Shown in pieces: positions 52,314-63,936 of a stretch of DNA of 64,000 nucleotides. The stretch covers positions 62,001 through 126,000 of the forward strand of contig JBAKBP010004275.1 of the NCBI GenBank assembly GCA_037953745.1, in the 5' to 3' direction. The position numbers were made by a program, and so were the translations under genes. Each line of letters begins with the position of its first letter. Within the stretch, counting starts at the first letter, position 1. The stretch is from Lithodes maja. Lineage: Eukaryota > Arthropoda > Malacostraca > Decapoda > Lithodidae. Under the pieces are notes generated by a model. That model saw nothing but the letters and a program-made list of their open reading frames with translations. It made no database searches and had not been told where the DNA came from.

Positions 52314-54411
52314 TTGGTTGTAGGAAGCACTATAGATAAGAGAAGTGCGGCTTGAGTGTAACGGACGGGTAGACATAAGCCATTCACAAGGTGCCATCCA
52401 TGACCAATCGGTGACGGGTGACTCTGAAGCTGTTAATGCTTCTGCAGATATGTGAGATAGTTTGCACGCTCTAAGTACAGATGTAGACTGTCCGAATCAG
52501 GCACAAACCGAATAATCTTCTTGTTCTTCAGAGCTGCCCACTTTTCTGCTCTCACTTCTGCAAGGGTCTTGTTCTTTGTATCACAATAGACATATCTAAT
52601 GACAAAACGCTTCAAATCATTGATGATCCATCGTCTTACTGGAAGCTGTGTACCACATGCTGCTAGAAGATTGTGTGTTTCTTCAGACTTCTGCAGACGA
52701 TCTGCGATGACCTTCTTGCCTACTCCATAGAAGCCAGAATTGTGGTCACATCCAGTGAGAACATGTAGTGCTATGATTGATGTAGCCATTGCATCATCGC
52801 ACATACGCCAGGCATTGATCAGGTGACATTTGCGTTTCACACACAAGAGCCCTGGTGTCCTTTGGGCAACATATGCTGCTTGTACATAGTTGTCAGTGTC
52901 CTCAGTGTCAATAATAACAGCGGCTGTGTAACCCTCTGACCGAAGCATGCTATAAATGGTGAACATGGCTGTGTCTGCCTCTGCATGGAAGCAAGTGAAC
53001 TCAGGAATAAGCTGACCCGTATTGAGATTTTTTGCAGGGTTGCCCACTATGCAGTAAATTATCTCAGTGCTAGATGACGCTGCTGTTCTCTGGAATGCCG
53101 TTAAAAGAAATGCTTGAAGACGGATCTTGTTCTCAGGCTTACCAAGGAGTGTATGGAAGTCTTTAGTAGCAGGAAATTTAGCTTCTGACTTCATGAACAT
53201 GTTGCGGATTGAGTGGTTGTTCTGGTGTAGTAGTCGTTCACTGTCTTTGATTGAGCAGCTCTGTTCATAAGAATCATTCACTAAAATAATCCGTTCAGCA
53301 TTCTTGTGTCTTTCTTGAACAAAACATACCAGTTTCTCAGCATAATCTCCCCATGTATATGTGGTCCCATCTCCCTTCTCTCTGTCTTCCGGGGTAGGGA
53401 CTAGGGGTAGTTAGATGCCAGATCAGCCCCATATCAATGATGGATGTGTATACATCAGGCTCTGATATGATAGTCATATTTGGTTTTTGCTGCAACTTAC
53501 TTTTTTGTGTCCTGCACATGTTTCCATTAGCATTGAAGATGGAAAGGCATTCATCTGTGACACGATGCTGCAGTACATGTTCCATTTTTATTGCATCATT
53601 CGTTTCAACCAATCAAAGAACAGAGGCAAAAGCTTTACTTTGCATTTCCTCGGTCTTTTCCTTCAGGTTTTCAGTGTCTTGTTTCTTTAGTTGTTGGGTT
53701 GAAAAATTCCCACGCTTGCTACGTGGAACTCGGTCATTGACAGACTTTGTTTTGGCATAGACCCTTTCATTCAGGAACTCCATTACAGTACTTTCCTTTT
53801 GCCATCATCTTTTGCGGATTTCAAGTCAGCACTGAGAACCTTGGAGGCCGGGATTCCTGATTGTAGGGATCGTAATGTTTGGTTTGCCAGGTCAAATGGA
53901 TCACACTTGAATTCATCAAGACATGCACTGATATCCTGTTTAGCTTGTTCGTCTGTCTGCATTCTACTTGTTGAGGAATCAGCGTGATTCTTTTTACCTA
54001 TTTTCTTGTGATCAGCATGACGATACACACTTGCTCTAGCCTGGTTAACGTTATTTACATTCCGAGTGTTTGAAAAAAGTTGCTTTTCATTTTTAAGAAT
54101 GGCCAACCAACCAGACTTCAGTTTGGACCCCTTGTTCATTGTTGATTCTATCCATATGTCGAGGGCGATGTATTAGTATGGTTTTCCACTTATTGACTGT
54201 GCAAACATACCACTCTCCATAAATTCAGTTTGGTTGGCAGGAAGGGTATCTAGCACAGCAGTGAAATCAGGAAGATGGCGACCATACTTGTCATTATCAT
54301 AGATTTGCATCCAAGGAAGCATGAGCTTTAGTGAAGACTTGAACTCCCTCCAGTTACTTGTTCTGATGGCAGGGATATTTTGAGTGAGACCCTCCACCAT
54401 CTCCATGAATG
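52205..54411 (-). pseudogene. Decayed gene of an uncharacterised metazoan nuclease-like family
   Basis: On the minus strand the readable order is LMLPWMQIYDNDKYGRHLPD; IWIESTMNKGSKLKSGWLAI; RHADHKKIGKK; SLQSGIPASKVL; ERVYAKTKSVNDRVP; VYTSIIDMGLIWHL; NDSYEQSCSIKDSERLL; then FTCFHAEADTAMFTIYSMLR, AAVIIDTEDTDNYVQAAYVA, IALHVLTGCDHNSGFYGVGK and an acidic tail ending YLESCSDAEAQ. HxEADT...DTxD...LTGCDxxSxFxGxGK marks a widespread multicopy animal family of unknown function. The spacing of acidic residues and the GCD..G.G.GK block suggest a PIN/FEN-like nuclease (inference). Lesions: stops at about 54173, 53621 and 52433; frameshifts at about 53786 and 53400. The N-terminal part is missing, cut at the right arm. 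Confidence 0.7.
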
Positions 54412-55170
54412 AACCATAGAGGCAGATGACAGCAGCATAAGTGAGGAGAGTGATTCCGACAGCTGTGGATCATACCTTGAATCTTGTAGTGATACCGAGG
54501 CTCAGTAAATATGGACAATTAGAAGACTATACATTATTAATGAGACACAAATTGCTCAAACTGACAAAGAGCAATAAACCCCTGGATAATTATAGAATAA
54601 AGCATTGACCATCATACTCTATGACTATAAACACTGCTGAGGGTAGGAAAGAAGCCCATCGCTGGTAAAAAATAAAACCCTACTTGATGACGCACTGTTT
54701 TGGAAGTCCCAGTGGTCAGCCGGTAAAGGCCTATTATATAATATGCCCAATTTGGATATCAGTCCCACAGAATGAGTGCATTCTTATTCTTTATTGGTTT
54801 ATTTAGATCCTTTGGGATCCAACAATTTGTAATTTTTCAGGATGGCTTCCAGCCGCCATGTAGTATGCTGAGGTCACAGTGGTCCCAAAACGTTATGAAA
54901 ACCATTCTAGCAGATTTATTATACCAGAAATAGTGGGAAATGACACCTCATTCATTGTTATAGCTCATCTGATGCCAGAGATATAACTTTTAATGTTTTT
55001 CCAAGTGGCGTCGGTGGCCATTTTGAAAAATGTGCTATAAAAAAGTTAGCCATCACTTTTGGGAGGTGTATGGGAGCTATTTGTTCTAATAATTGGTGCT
55101 ATTTGTCAAATCCATCAAGAAAAAAGGTATCCGAAAAGTGGTCACGGATTCCAGGAAAATGGCTCTACTA
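54412..55170 (-). repeat. Right inverted arm
   Basis: The plus strand here reads the same acidic coding end (SEESDSDSCGSYLESC, then DTEAQ and a stop at about 54508) as the minus strand does in the left arm, confirming inversion. The outer terminus is at 55170. Confidence 0.85.
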
Positions 55171-55349
55171 CTGCTAGACACGACCACACGGGCTTGGGAC
55201 GGGAGTGCAAACTAGACAGGTGCCACGTACCGATAATATTTTGTCACAACATTTAGTTGGGCTACTGTACAAGGGTGAGGTTTTCTCCTCAGCATCTGAG
55301 AACACAGTTTTATGGTACTCTTCATGCTGATTATTATTAGACATTTGTA

Positions 55350-57378
55350 TGTCTTCCCTTCATGCTGGAAATTTGCTCACATTCAACCTGTCCCAAAGAA
55401 GGGTGACCGCTCTCAACCCTCCAGCTATCGTCCAATTGCTCTCATCCCTTGTCTTTCTAAAGTTTTTGAAACTATTCTTGCTTCCAAATTTCTTAAGCAT
55501 TTCTCTTCTCATAATCTGCTCTCAGATCGCCAGTATGGCTTCCTTAACCTCTGAAGTGCGCACGGGGGTAATTGAAAACCTCCCCCTGTGCTGACGTATT
55601 TGAGGTGTTTCCGTCACTAAAATATTCATTGTACCATTAATAGCATTAATAATTATCCATATGCGCCTATTATGGGTTGATTATAAAGGTATTAACCTGA
55701 AACAACAATAAAACGAGTGAAAACAGCGTTTGGATGGTCAAAATCGGAGATATAGCCCGCGAGTTGTATAATGTATGGGTGAGGCAAGCTACCTTCCCGC
55801 CAATTTTCCCCAAGGCCACTGCGACACAGTCGATCGATGCTCTCTCTCTCTCTCTTGCACTCGATTGCCATCAGTGATGACAACACCCTGCTTGCAACTC
55901 GCTAATGTTAGCACGAAAATATACCTCAGAATAAGGGAATAATAAGGAAAATAGGTGATAACTGAGGGATAGGAGGAAAGTGGGGAAAGAGGGGAGGTAG
56001 AGGACTGAGATTTTGCATGGCCCAGGGGCCAAACAAAAATAAAAAAATAAAAAAATAAAAATATATTTTTTTTTTTTTTCGATGTCAAAAGTTGATTTTT
56101 AATTTTACTTACTCAGGAGAGTCTTCCCGCAGTCCGCCGGGGGAACTCTTAAGAGTCTTCCCGCAGCTCCCGGGTTAAGGGTCGCTCTACTGGTGATCTT
56201 CTTTCATATCTTACTAACTCTTGGTCATCCTCCTTTCGGGAATTCGGGGAGACTTTTTCTATTGCACTAGACATATCGAAAGCCTTCGATATAGTCTGGC
56301 ACAAATCTTTAATTTCTAAACTACCCTCCTTCGGTTTCTATCCCTCTATCTGTGCCTTTGTCTCTAATTTCCTTTCCGGCCGTTCCATAGCCGCGGTTGT
56401 GGACGGCCATTGTTCACTTCCTCACCCTATAAACTCCGGTGTTCCTCAGGGCTCTGTCCTATCTCCTATTCTCTTTCTAATTTTTATAAATTATCTCCTC
56501 TACTGTACCTCAATTCCCATCTATTCATACGCAGACGACTCAACCTTACACTACTCCATTAGTTTTTCAGAACGCCCCAGCCAGCAATCCCTCAACGACA
56601 AACATAATGAAGCCATAGAACTCTTAAATTCTGATCTAAATACTATCTCCAATTAGGGCAGAGAAAACCTTGTTACCTTTAATGCTTCCAAAACCCAATT
56701 TCTCCATCTATCTACCTGTAAGGAACTCCCAGCGGACTATCCCTTATTCTTCAACAATACAAAAATCAATCCCTCATCTTCTCTCAATATTCTTGGTGTC
56801 TCTTTTTCTTCTGCTCTCAGTTGGATGGACCATATTACCAGTCTTGCTAAGGCAGCCTCCCAGAAGCTAGGTGTGCTCAACCACCTTAGGGGGTTATTTT
56901 CCCCTGCACAGCTTCTTGCTCTGTACAGGAGCATAGTGCGTCCTTGTATTGAGTATTGTTCACATGTGTGGGGAGGTTCCTCTCACACCGCTCTCCTAGA
57001 CAAAGTTCAAAGGTAGGCCTTTCGTATCATTAACTCCCGTCCACTCACCAACTCTCTGCAATCTCTCTCTCTCCGCCGCAATGTTGCATCTCTTTCGCTA
57101 TTCTATCGCTACTATAATAATCAGTGTTCCTCATATCAGAGCTTTCCCAGTGTATACCACCTCCTTTACGTAGGGCACGTGGTACCCATCTTGCAACTCA
57201 ATCCTACCCCTACTCTGTACAACTCTCCAACCCAAGAGTGAAACGTTACTCTCAAACTTTCTTCTACTCAACAGCTGAGCTCTGGCACTCTCTCCCAGAA
57301 TCAGTCTTTCCCGCTTCCTATGACTTAAATTGCTTCAAACTCAGTGTGTCCAGGCATTTTGGCTCGAACGTCCCTTGA
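55350..57378 (+). pseudogene. Jockey-like reverse transcriptase remnant
   Basis: After the insertion the frame resumes [40 protein letters not shown], then the catalytic IYSYADDSTLHYS (about 56522), LNILGVSFSSALSWMDHITS, and RPCIEYCSHVWGGSSHTALL. Lesions: the 627-bp insertion, TAG at about 56654 (a tryptophan position), TAG at about 57014 after LLDKVQR, and a frameshift near 57120, beyond which ELWHSLPESVFPASYDLNCF is read. The copy is dead. The YADD box is intact in isolation. Confidence 0.88.
55544..56178. mobile_element. TTAA-flanked non-autonomous insertion (627 bp)
   Basis: TTAA at 55544-55547 and 56175-56178. Joining the flanks restores the LINE sequence seen at 300-360 (minus strand), so both ends are certain to within the TTAA. 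Left end CCTCTGAAGTGCGCACGGGG with a subterminal hairpin (GCACGGGGG against CCCCCTGTGC). Right end inverted CCCGGGAGCTGCGGGAAGAC. The phrase GAGTCTTCCCGCAG occurs twice near the right end (about 56118 and 56148). TIR identity is weak. Short minus frames (55692-56088) show no domain. Size and TTAA target suggest a piggyBac-type MITE. Confidence 0.85.
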
Positions 57379-57738
57379 TTTTGGCCCTGTCACTCTTTCA
57401 ACTATGGGGGAGGCACTCGTTATAGGCAGTTCTGCCTTTTTCCTCCTTCAATCACATAGAAAACAAAATCAAAATCAATATAAGAAAGATCCAAAGGAAT
57501 GAACTCTCCAGCTCCTACTAGTTCTTCTTAAGCTCATTAACATTTTCAAATAATAGCCAGAAGAAACTGTCAATCCACATAATAATTTTCAAGGGATTAA
57601 AGACAGAGTTGCTTTAAAGTCTCGCGAACATGGTAGTGGCTCATGGTAATCAACTCTCTAGTCCCTTTGAACATTATTATATAAATTGTGTTCTATTTAC
57701 ATAACTCAGTTTGACGCAGCCATGTATGTAACCTTCAC

Positions 57739-57967
57739 ACACACACTCCACCCTCCCACACTACAACCACCCACACATACACCAGCCGCCCACACAGTCA
57801 CTTACACACACAACAACCACCTATACACACAACAACCACCCACACAGTCACCTACACACACACCAGCCGCCCACACAGTCACTTACACACACAACAACCA
57901 CCTACACAGTCACCTACACAAACACCAGCCACCCACACAGTCACTTACACACACAACAACCACCTAC
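57739..57967 (+). repeat. CA-rich compound minisatellite
   Basis: Variable units built from CACACAGTCAC, TACACACAC, CAACAACCACC and ACCAGCCGCC. ACCAGCC[G/A]CCCACACAG starts at 57781, 57862 and 57923, so the period varies (81 and 61 bp). An open frame across it encodes only Thr/His/Pro-rich repeats. Confidence 0.85.
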
Positions 57968-59402
57968 TGTTACGACCGGCACTACGAAGTAAACAAGGGC
58001 ACTTAATAATGGACTAGATGATAGCCTATTTCTGCAACAACGGTAAGCTAATTCCAAACCCTCGAACTATTACGCCGGTGAACAAAACACTTAAAACCCT
58101 CCAGAGTTAATCTACTGGATAACGGGGTATCAATTAACTGGGTTTTAGTGCACTTCTACAAAGGCTTTCCGGTGACGGCAAAGCCAACTCACAACAGGAG
58201 TACTTACGTTACGAAAATGCTCTTAAGTAATAACAATGCTTGAATAAACTATCATAAGATTTAATAAAGGGATATATGCTTACGTTAACTTTAGTGTGAG
58301 TCTGTACTCAACACTAAACTCTTCAATGCTCTATGAAAACACTGGAAGTCTAGTCCTACAGCAATCAGATAGGGAATCTTCTGAAAAGGTCTGATGCTCT
58401 AAGATGCTCGTCAATATAGAACAGAAATAATGCAGGGGCAGGACACCAAAGCGTGTATCTTAAATACACCAGCAAGTAGGATACATATATAGATAACAAG
58501 GGAGTGCAACAACTCTGTGACAGCACTAATAATAACCACTCAAAAACAGTACTTCCTTAGCCAACGTAACAGCCAAACTGGGTTGTGCACTATGCATCAA
58601 CCTAGGCTAAAATAAGGCGTGAATAATTCCTAAAGCATACACAATGAAAGTTAATAAACACAATGCTGTCTTCCTCACTAATAAAGTCTAGCAGTGGCAT
58701 AAAAGGTACTAAGAAACTAGGCAGAGTGCAAGCATGCTCGTAGCCTACTGCCTCCCCTTGAACAGATTTCCCTTATGTTACGTTAAGTGACTTGGAGGCT
58801 CTCTTGGTAAGTCCAGATCTCTAGTATCTGGTCTAGCCCTGGCGCTCCACAAAGGTCAACAAAATGAGGTAGCAATCATACAGGTGAGAGTAGGCAAAAG
58901 CCCTTCACTTGTATACTGCTACACTCACAAAGGAAAATATGCACAAGGGTTACAGGCTAGCTAGCTTTGTCGATGTTGTACAGGCTCTAACTTGCCACAT
59001 ACATAACTCAGACAACGACCAAAGATACCTTCCACTGTCTAGCATTAAATAGTAAGAGAGAACAGCTCAATAATTAGAAGCACCCAACACTATGATACCA
59101 TTTGACTATGACTCTAATAATCCCTAAAACTAGTGCAAACATATATGGAGAGCTGGTGCTGGTAATACGACTGGCCGACTATGGAAGTCGTATGCAGAAC
59201 CAGAAGGGATAAGTAATTGAATAAAGAGAGAAGTATGAAACCGAAGAAGTTCAGAGAGAGAGATAGTAGTATAGAGGGTTATATGGGAGACAGGTTGCAA
59301 GGGACATGTAGGACCTAGCACACCAAGCCTAGCTCTGCGGAAGGTAGCTCCTCGGGACCCCTAGGATCACACACAAAGGCATGGTGGTCAGCCTGTAATA
59401 TT
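57968..59402 (-). repeat. Minus-strand LTR of the A/B/D lineage (solo or partial)
   Basis: The left edge TGTTACGACCGG is the reverse complement of the conserved LTR end CCGGTCGTAACA. Reversed, 58090-58140 reads ACCCCGTTAT...CTCTGGAGGGTT, as at the A LTR end, and 58790-58860 reads CCAGATACTAGAGATCTGG, matching CCAGATACTAGTGATCTGG at 26058. The opposite boundary is uncertain: GGTTTCAACA at about 59402 could be it, but I do not see the TGTGACGC start and found no target duplication. Confidence 0.65.
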
Positions 59403-60427
59403 GGTTTCAACAATAGGAGTTCACTTTCACAATGCAACAGTTATAATGAAATTGTTCATAACCGATGTACTTACGTTAACAGTAGAAACGAAGTTGAATG
59501 TGTTAAATGTAGGAACTCAGCTGTACAACACCGCGAAACCATTTGTTTTATTTGTGAATCACTCATAACACGACGTCAGAAGATCCAAAACTGTGTAAAG
59601 TGTAAACATGTAGCTCACATGAAGTGCATCTCTAAGAAGACCAACAGTGAAGAACGGGAATTCCTTTGCAATAAGTGTGCCTTGCATTCATTACCGAATA
59701 TTAATGTAAATGATCCAAGTATTAACAACTCAGAATCCAGCCAGGACACATTCAAAATCAAAGATGAATACAGAGTGTTCACCAACAAAGGGCTCCATCT
59801 TATCCACATTAACGCCAGATCAATGTACCATAAATTGTCAGAAATAAACTTGCTAGCTAATAAGGCCAAAGCTTCAATAATTGCAATCACAGAAACCTGG
59901 CTGGATTCAAGTATAAACGATGGTGAAATAAACATGCAAGGTTTCAATATGGTTAGGAATGATCGCAATAGGCATGGGGGAGGAGTATGTCTGTATGTAA
60001 AAAACAACGTCACACACACAACTAGGACCGACCTCCATGTAGAAAATCACGAAGCTCTGTGGATCGACCTACACCTGCCGAGGACAAGACCCATCACAAT
60101 TGGGGTATGCTATAGGCCACCAGACGACACACAATTCTTGACCAAATTTGAACGAACTTTGTCATCGCTAGACCCTCGGAATGAATCCATCATACTAGGG
60201 GATTTTAACGTGTTACAAACAACGAAATAATAGGCTTGTATGAGAATATAGGCATATACTGACAATGCACAATCACAAGCAACTCATCACAACCCCCACA
60301 CGTATATCTGAGAACACTGCCACAATAATAGACCACATAAACTGTAACAGAGAGGACAAAATATCCCAATCAGGGGTTATACAGACTGGCATAAGTGATC
60401 ACTTCGTCACATATTGCACATATTGCT
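59403..60427 (+). pseudogene. LINE 5' fragment: PHD-like finger and AP endonuclease
   Basis: The frame, open from about 59410, encodes a C4HC3 cluster (CFIC...CVKCKHVAHMKC...FLCNKC, about 59550-59680) matching a PHD finger, then an endonuclease with LHLIHINARSMYHKLSEINL, IIAITETWLDSS, GGGVCLYVKN, TIGVCYRPPDD and SIILGDFNV (about 60196). A frameshift or small deletion after GDFNV ends the 203-codon frame at 60230. The rest (TTPTRISENTATIIDHINCN, GISDHFVTY) resumes in another phase from 60265. RT is absent because the sequence switches to element C at about 60428. The finger-plus-endonuclease layout suits CR1-like LINEs. Confidence 0.75.
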
Positions 60428-63400
60428 GTCACCAGGTCTCAGTCCGCTCAGGTATCACAGCCTGGTACCCAAGTTCTAGGCCAGCGGAGGAGGGGTCGGA
60501 AGGAGAAAGTCAAGGCTGGTCGGGTTGAGAGTTTGGATCCAGCGACACTCCTTGGTGACTCGGTACTTGCACCCATAATGAGGTCCGGAGTGGCCCCAGA
60601 ACCTGTCCCCCCTAGTGACATGGTTGGGCGTGATAGCACTCCGCGACAGAAACGTTCCCAGACGAGGCAGGAAAGGCTTGAGCAGCCTAGTAATGGGGGT
60701 GGCCACAAGTTGCTTCAGGAGCACCTAGATAGGTTGGCACCCTCAGATATATGTCGGCTGCATGCAGATGATCCTGGGCTTGAGAGTTGTGGGAACGGGC
60801 CCCGATCGAACTCGACGAGGACGGGGATGCAAAGTCGGGAGATTTTTTTCATATTGGGGGAATCCTGTACCGCCGTTTTTTGGATCCCAGACGTAGTTGG
60901 GATGGGGGGGCAAGAGTGGTGGACCAGTTGGTGGTTCCTGAGAAGTGTCGTGATAGCCTGTTGCGGTTGGCGCATGATGTTCCCTTGGCCAGTCATTTGG
61001 GTGTGAGAAAAACGTTGGCTTCGTTATCTAGGTTGTTCTGGTGGCCAGGTATTAAAGCTCAAGTTTCAGCATGGGTGGCGATGTGTGGTACCTGCCAGAG
61101 AGTGGGAAATTCCAATCAGATCATACCTAAGGCTCCGTTGCACCCAGTGCCTGCTATTGGTCCGCCCTTCAGCAAGGTCATAATCGACATGGTAGGCCCT
61201 CTGCCTCCCACTAGTGCAGGTAACAGGTTTTTGTTAACTTTCATGGATGTCTCCACTCGCTACCCTGATGCATACCCTACGAGAAATGGCAAGGCTAAAA
61301 CTGTTGTGCGAAATTTGCTGTTGTATTGCTCGAGGTACGGGTACCCGCAGGAAATCCAGTCAGACCAAGGGTCGAACTTCACGTCTACACTCTTCAAACA
61401 GACCATGCAGCAGCATGGGATTCGTACAGTTGTCTCTTCAGCTTATCACCCAGAGAGTCAAGGGGTGTTGGAAAGATGGCATTCCACATTGAAAAGCATG
61501 TTGCGGTGCTACTGTTTGGAGAACGGCAAGGATTGGGACCTGAGGCTCCCGTACGTTTTGTTTGCGGCAAGAGAGGTACCTGGGGAGAGCCTTGGGTTTA
61601 GCCCCAACGAGCTAGTTTTCGGCCATCAGGTTAGAGGTCTGCTGAGTATGGTTAAAGAAATCTGGGAAGGAACCGTGCAGCCATGTTCTTTAATTAAGTA
61701 TGTCCTCGAGAGTAGGGACAGGATGCTGAAGAGCCTGGAGTTGGCAAGGAGAAATTTGGTAGACAATCAGGCCTTGATGAAGGATCGATATGATACTAAG
61801 GCAAAGCTCCGGGAGTTTGTGGTTGGACAGGAGGTTTTGGTCTTATTGCCCTTAGTAGGCCATCCCCTGTCGGCTAAGTTTGTCGGTCCTTACAAGGTTG
61901 TGCGCAAATTGTTTGACCTAGATTACCTTGTGGCTACTCCGGATAGGCGGAAGAAAAATCAGCTCTGTCATGTGAACCTGTTAAAAGAGTTTGTGAGGCG
62001 CCCACCTGAGAAGCCTACTGTCCCTGTGTTGGCTTGCAGCGGCCAAGGTGGAGAAGGAGAGGGGGGCAGTGAGGCGCAGGTGGAGGAGAATTGGGATTGT
62101 CATGTGTGGGCGGGGAACACGAACCAGGTGGCTGTTGAGGCACTAGAGCACCTGCCTGAGCAACAGCGTGCAGCGATCCAGCACCTGTTCTGTTCATACC
62201 CCACTGTGTTTGCCGAGCACCCAGGCCTAACAACTCATGCGGTGCATGATGTGGACGTTGGAGACCACCCTCCCTTTAAATCAGTGCCTTATCGTGTACC
62301 TCCCATTAAACTTCCGGCTCTCCGAGCGGAGTTAGGCTACATGTTGGAGAGAGGACTGATAGAAAAAGGGGCGGTTAGGTGGACATCTCCCGTCACTCTG
62401 CAGCCCAAACCAGATGGCAAGGTCAGGTTTTGCATTGACTTCAGGCGGTTGAACGGGTTGACTCCCACCAATGCTTATCCCCTACCCCGTGATGACGATA
62501 GTGTAGACAAGATTGGTAAGGCACAGTTTCTAACTAAGGTAGACCTAGTGAAAGGCTACTGGCAGGTGCCCTTGTCTGAGCGGGCGAAGGGGGTATGCGG
62601 GTTTGTGGTTGATGGGAACAACTACCGTTGCAATGTGATGCCGTATGGCCTTAAAAATGCCCAGCAACCTTCCAGAGTCTTATGAATGAGTTAGTAGCTG
62701 AGATCCCTAACTGCACTGTCTACCTAGATGACGTTATAATATACGATGTCAACTTTGAGAGTCACTGTGAGCACATAGAAGCCTTGTTTCGGAAGCTTAG
62801 TGAGGCCAGCTTGGTGGTTAATCTGGGCAAGTGCGACTTTGTTCGGGCAACTGTGTAATATCTTGGGTTTGTGGTCGGGTTAGGCCAGGTGTGCCCCCCC
62901 CAAAAACAAGATACAGGCTATCAACCAGTTCCCCAGGCCGTCCACTAAGCGGAAGATCATGAGATTTTTGGGCATGGTCGGTTACTATCGCCGCTTCATT
63001 CGGGGTTATTCTACTGTGTTAGCTCCTCTGACAGATTTTCTAGCAAAAGAGAAAAAGTTCAAGTGGACACCTGAGTGTGAAAGGGCTTTTTCGCTGGTCA
63101 AGCACCTACTAAGCACTCACCCAATCCTCAGGGCCCCTGACTTTGAAAGACCATTCCAGCTGGCAACAGATGCCATCGGTGTAGGGGCTGGTGCCGTCTT
63201 AATGCAAACAGACGAGGAAGGTTTGGAGCATCCAGTCAGTTTCTTTTCCAAGAAGTTTAATTCCGCTCAGAAGAACTACTCTGTGGTAGAGAAAGAACTG
63301 TTGGCAATAGTGTTGGCACTCAGGCACTTTGAAGTATATGTTCCTGCCTACGGGCCAGTCGTGGTGATTTACACCGACCACCACCCTCTTAAATTTCTGA

Positions 63401-63537
63401 ACCAATTCCATAACCGGAATATGAGGCTGACACGTTGGTCACTCATGTTGCAAGAATACAATCTAGACATTCACCATATTGCCGGTTGTGAGAATGTGAT
63501 TGCAGACTGTTTGTCGAGGGTGGAGGATCCGGCGTAG
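60428..63537 (+). pseudogene. Pol of element C: integrase, RT, RNase H with several lesions
   Basis: Same domain order as element B: integrase zinc site (HDVPLASH...CGTC), catalytic DMVGP, SDQGSNF and GVLERW; a GPY module (KFVGPYKVV); then RT with FCIDFRRLN and YLDDVIIY (about 62720); then RNase H (62959-63537) with ATDAIGVGAGAVL and YTDHHPLKFL. Lesions: a frameshift near 60799, another near 62660 (after YGLKNA), a TAA near 62857 where glutamine is expected, and a frameshift near 62905 in a C run. The longest intact block is 60800-62660, encoding integrase and the front half of RT. It supports the unusual integrase-before-RT order independently of B. Confidence 0.9.
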
Positions 63538-63936
63538 ATCACCACAGGTGTGTGGGTTTGAGTGGAGAAAAATCAGGCTTGCCACTGTAGTGCAATGCCG
63601 CCAAAAACACTATAAAAACCTCACATAAAAACTCTTTCTTTTTGATAGTATATAAGTGCAGTATATCACAGCAAGCATCTGAGACACTCTGAGTTGTTGT
63701 CTTAGTAGGCTAGGCTTGGTGAAGCTTGCTCGTAGAGAGTGATATAATTATTATGATGCTATTATTTTGGGGAAGTGTTGTGCAGATTTTTGTTATAATG
63801 CAGTGTTTTATGTTTGTGATCGTGCCTTGTTTTCACAACTTGGGAGAGTGGCTAGGTGATGCGGGGTTGATGGGCATTCTGTCTGGTCAGATCTGGGGTT
63901 CGCCTGTGGCTGAAACGTCCCACATCTTGGGCAGGG
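60428..63936 (+). mobile_element. LTR retrotransposon C, 5'-truncated internal region, third copy of the A/B lineage
   Basis: Starts in the spacer after protease (SQSAQVSQPG, then ATLLGDSVLAPIM, compare ALLGDSVLGPII in B) and runs through integrase, RT and RNase H to a polypurine tract (CATCTTGGGCAGGG, 63923-63936). Gag, protease and the 5' LTR are missing. At its left it joins a LINE fragment with no obvious target duplication, so a deletion or recombination made the junction. Sequence is closer to B and A than to any other feature here. Confidence 0.88.

Larger units (their letters stand above)
51514..55170 (-). mobile_element. Long inverted-repeat element with a decayed nuclease-like gene
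   Basis: Arms 51514-52313 (about 800 bp) and 54412-55170 (about 759 bp) are inverted copies with scattered mismatches and a few short indels. Outer ends read TAGTAGAG[T/C]CATTTTCCTGG from both sides. CTG flanks both ends (51511-51513, 55171-55173), a possible but weak 3-bp target duplication. The centre carries one decayed minus-strand gene. The last about 30 codons of that gene lie inside the left arm, and the right arm holds a mirror copy of the same coding end, so the element resembles two copies joined head to head with 5' parts lost. No known transposase is present. Confidence 0.75.
55350..57480 (+). mobile_element. Jockey-like LINE, second copy, 5'-truncated and interrupted
   Basis: Same family as 2-1975: the two share [39 protein letters not shown] and [19 protein letters not shown] almost exactly. 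It starts within the RT at about 55350, is split by a TTAA-flanked insertion (55544-56178), and continues to the C-terminus and a 3' UTR ending near 57480. It supplies the 3' half of the family that is missing at the window's left edge. Confidence 0.85.

Noticed and set aside
57739..57967. Repetitive protein-coding gene
   Set aside because: CA-rich compound repeat; the frame is a by-product of composition and runs into an LTR.
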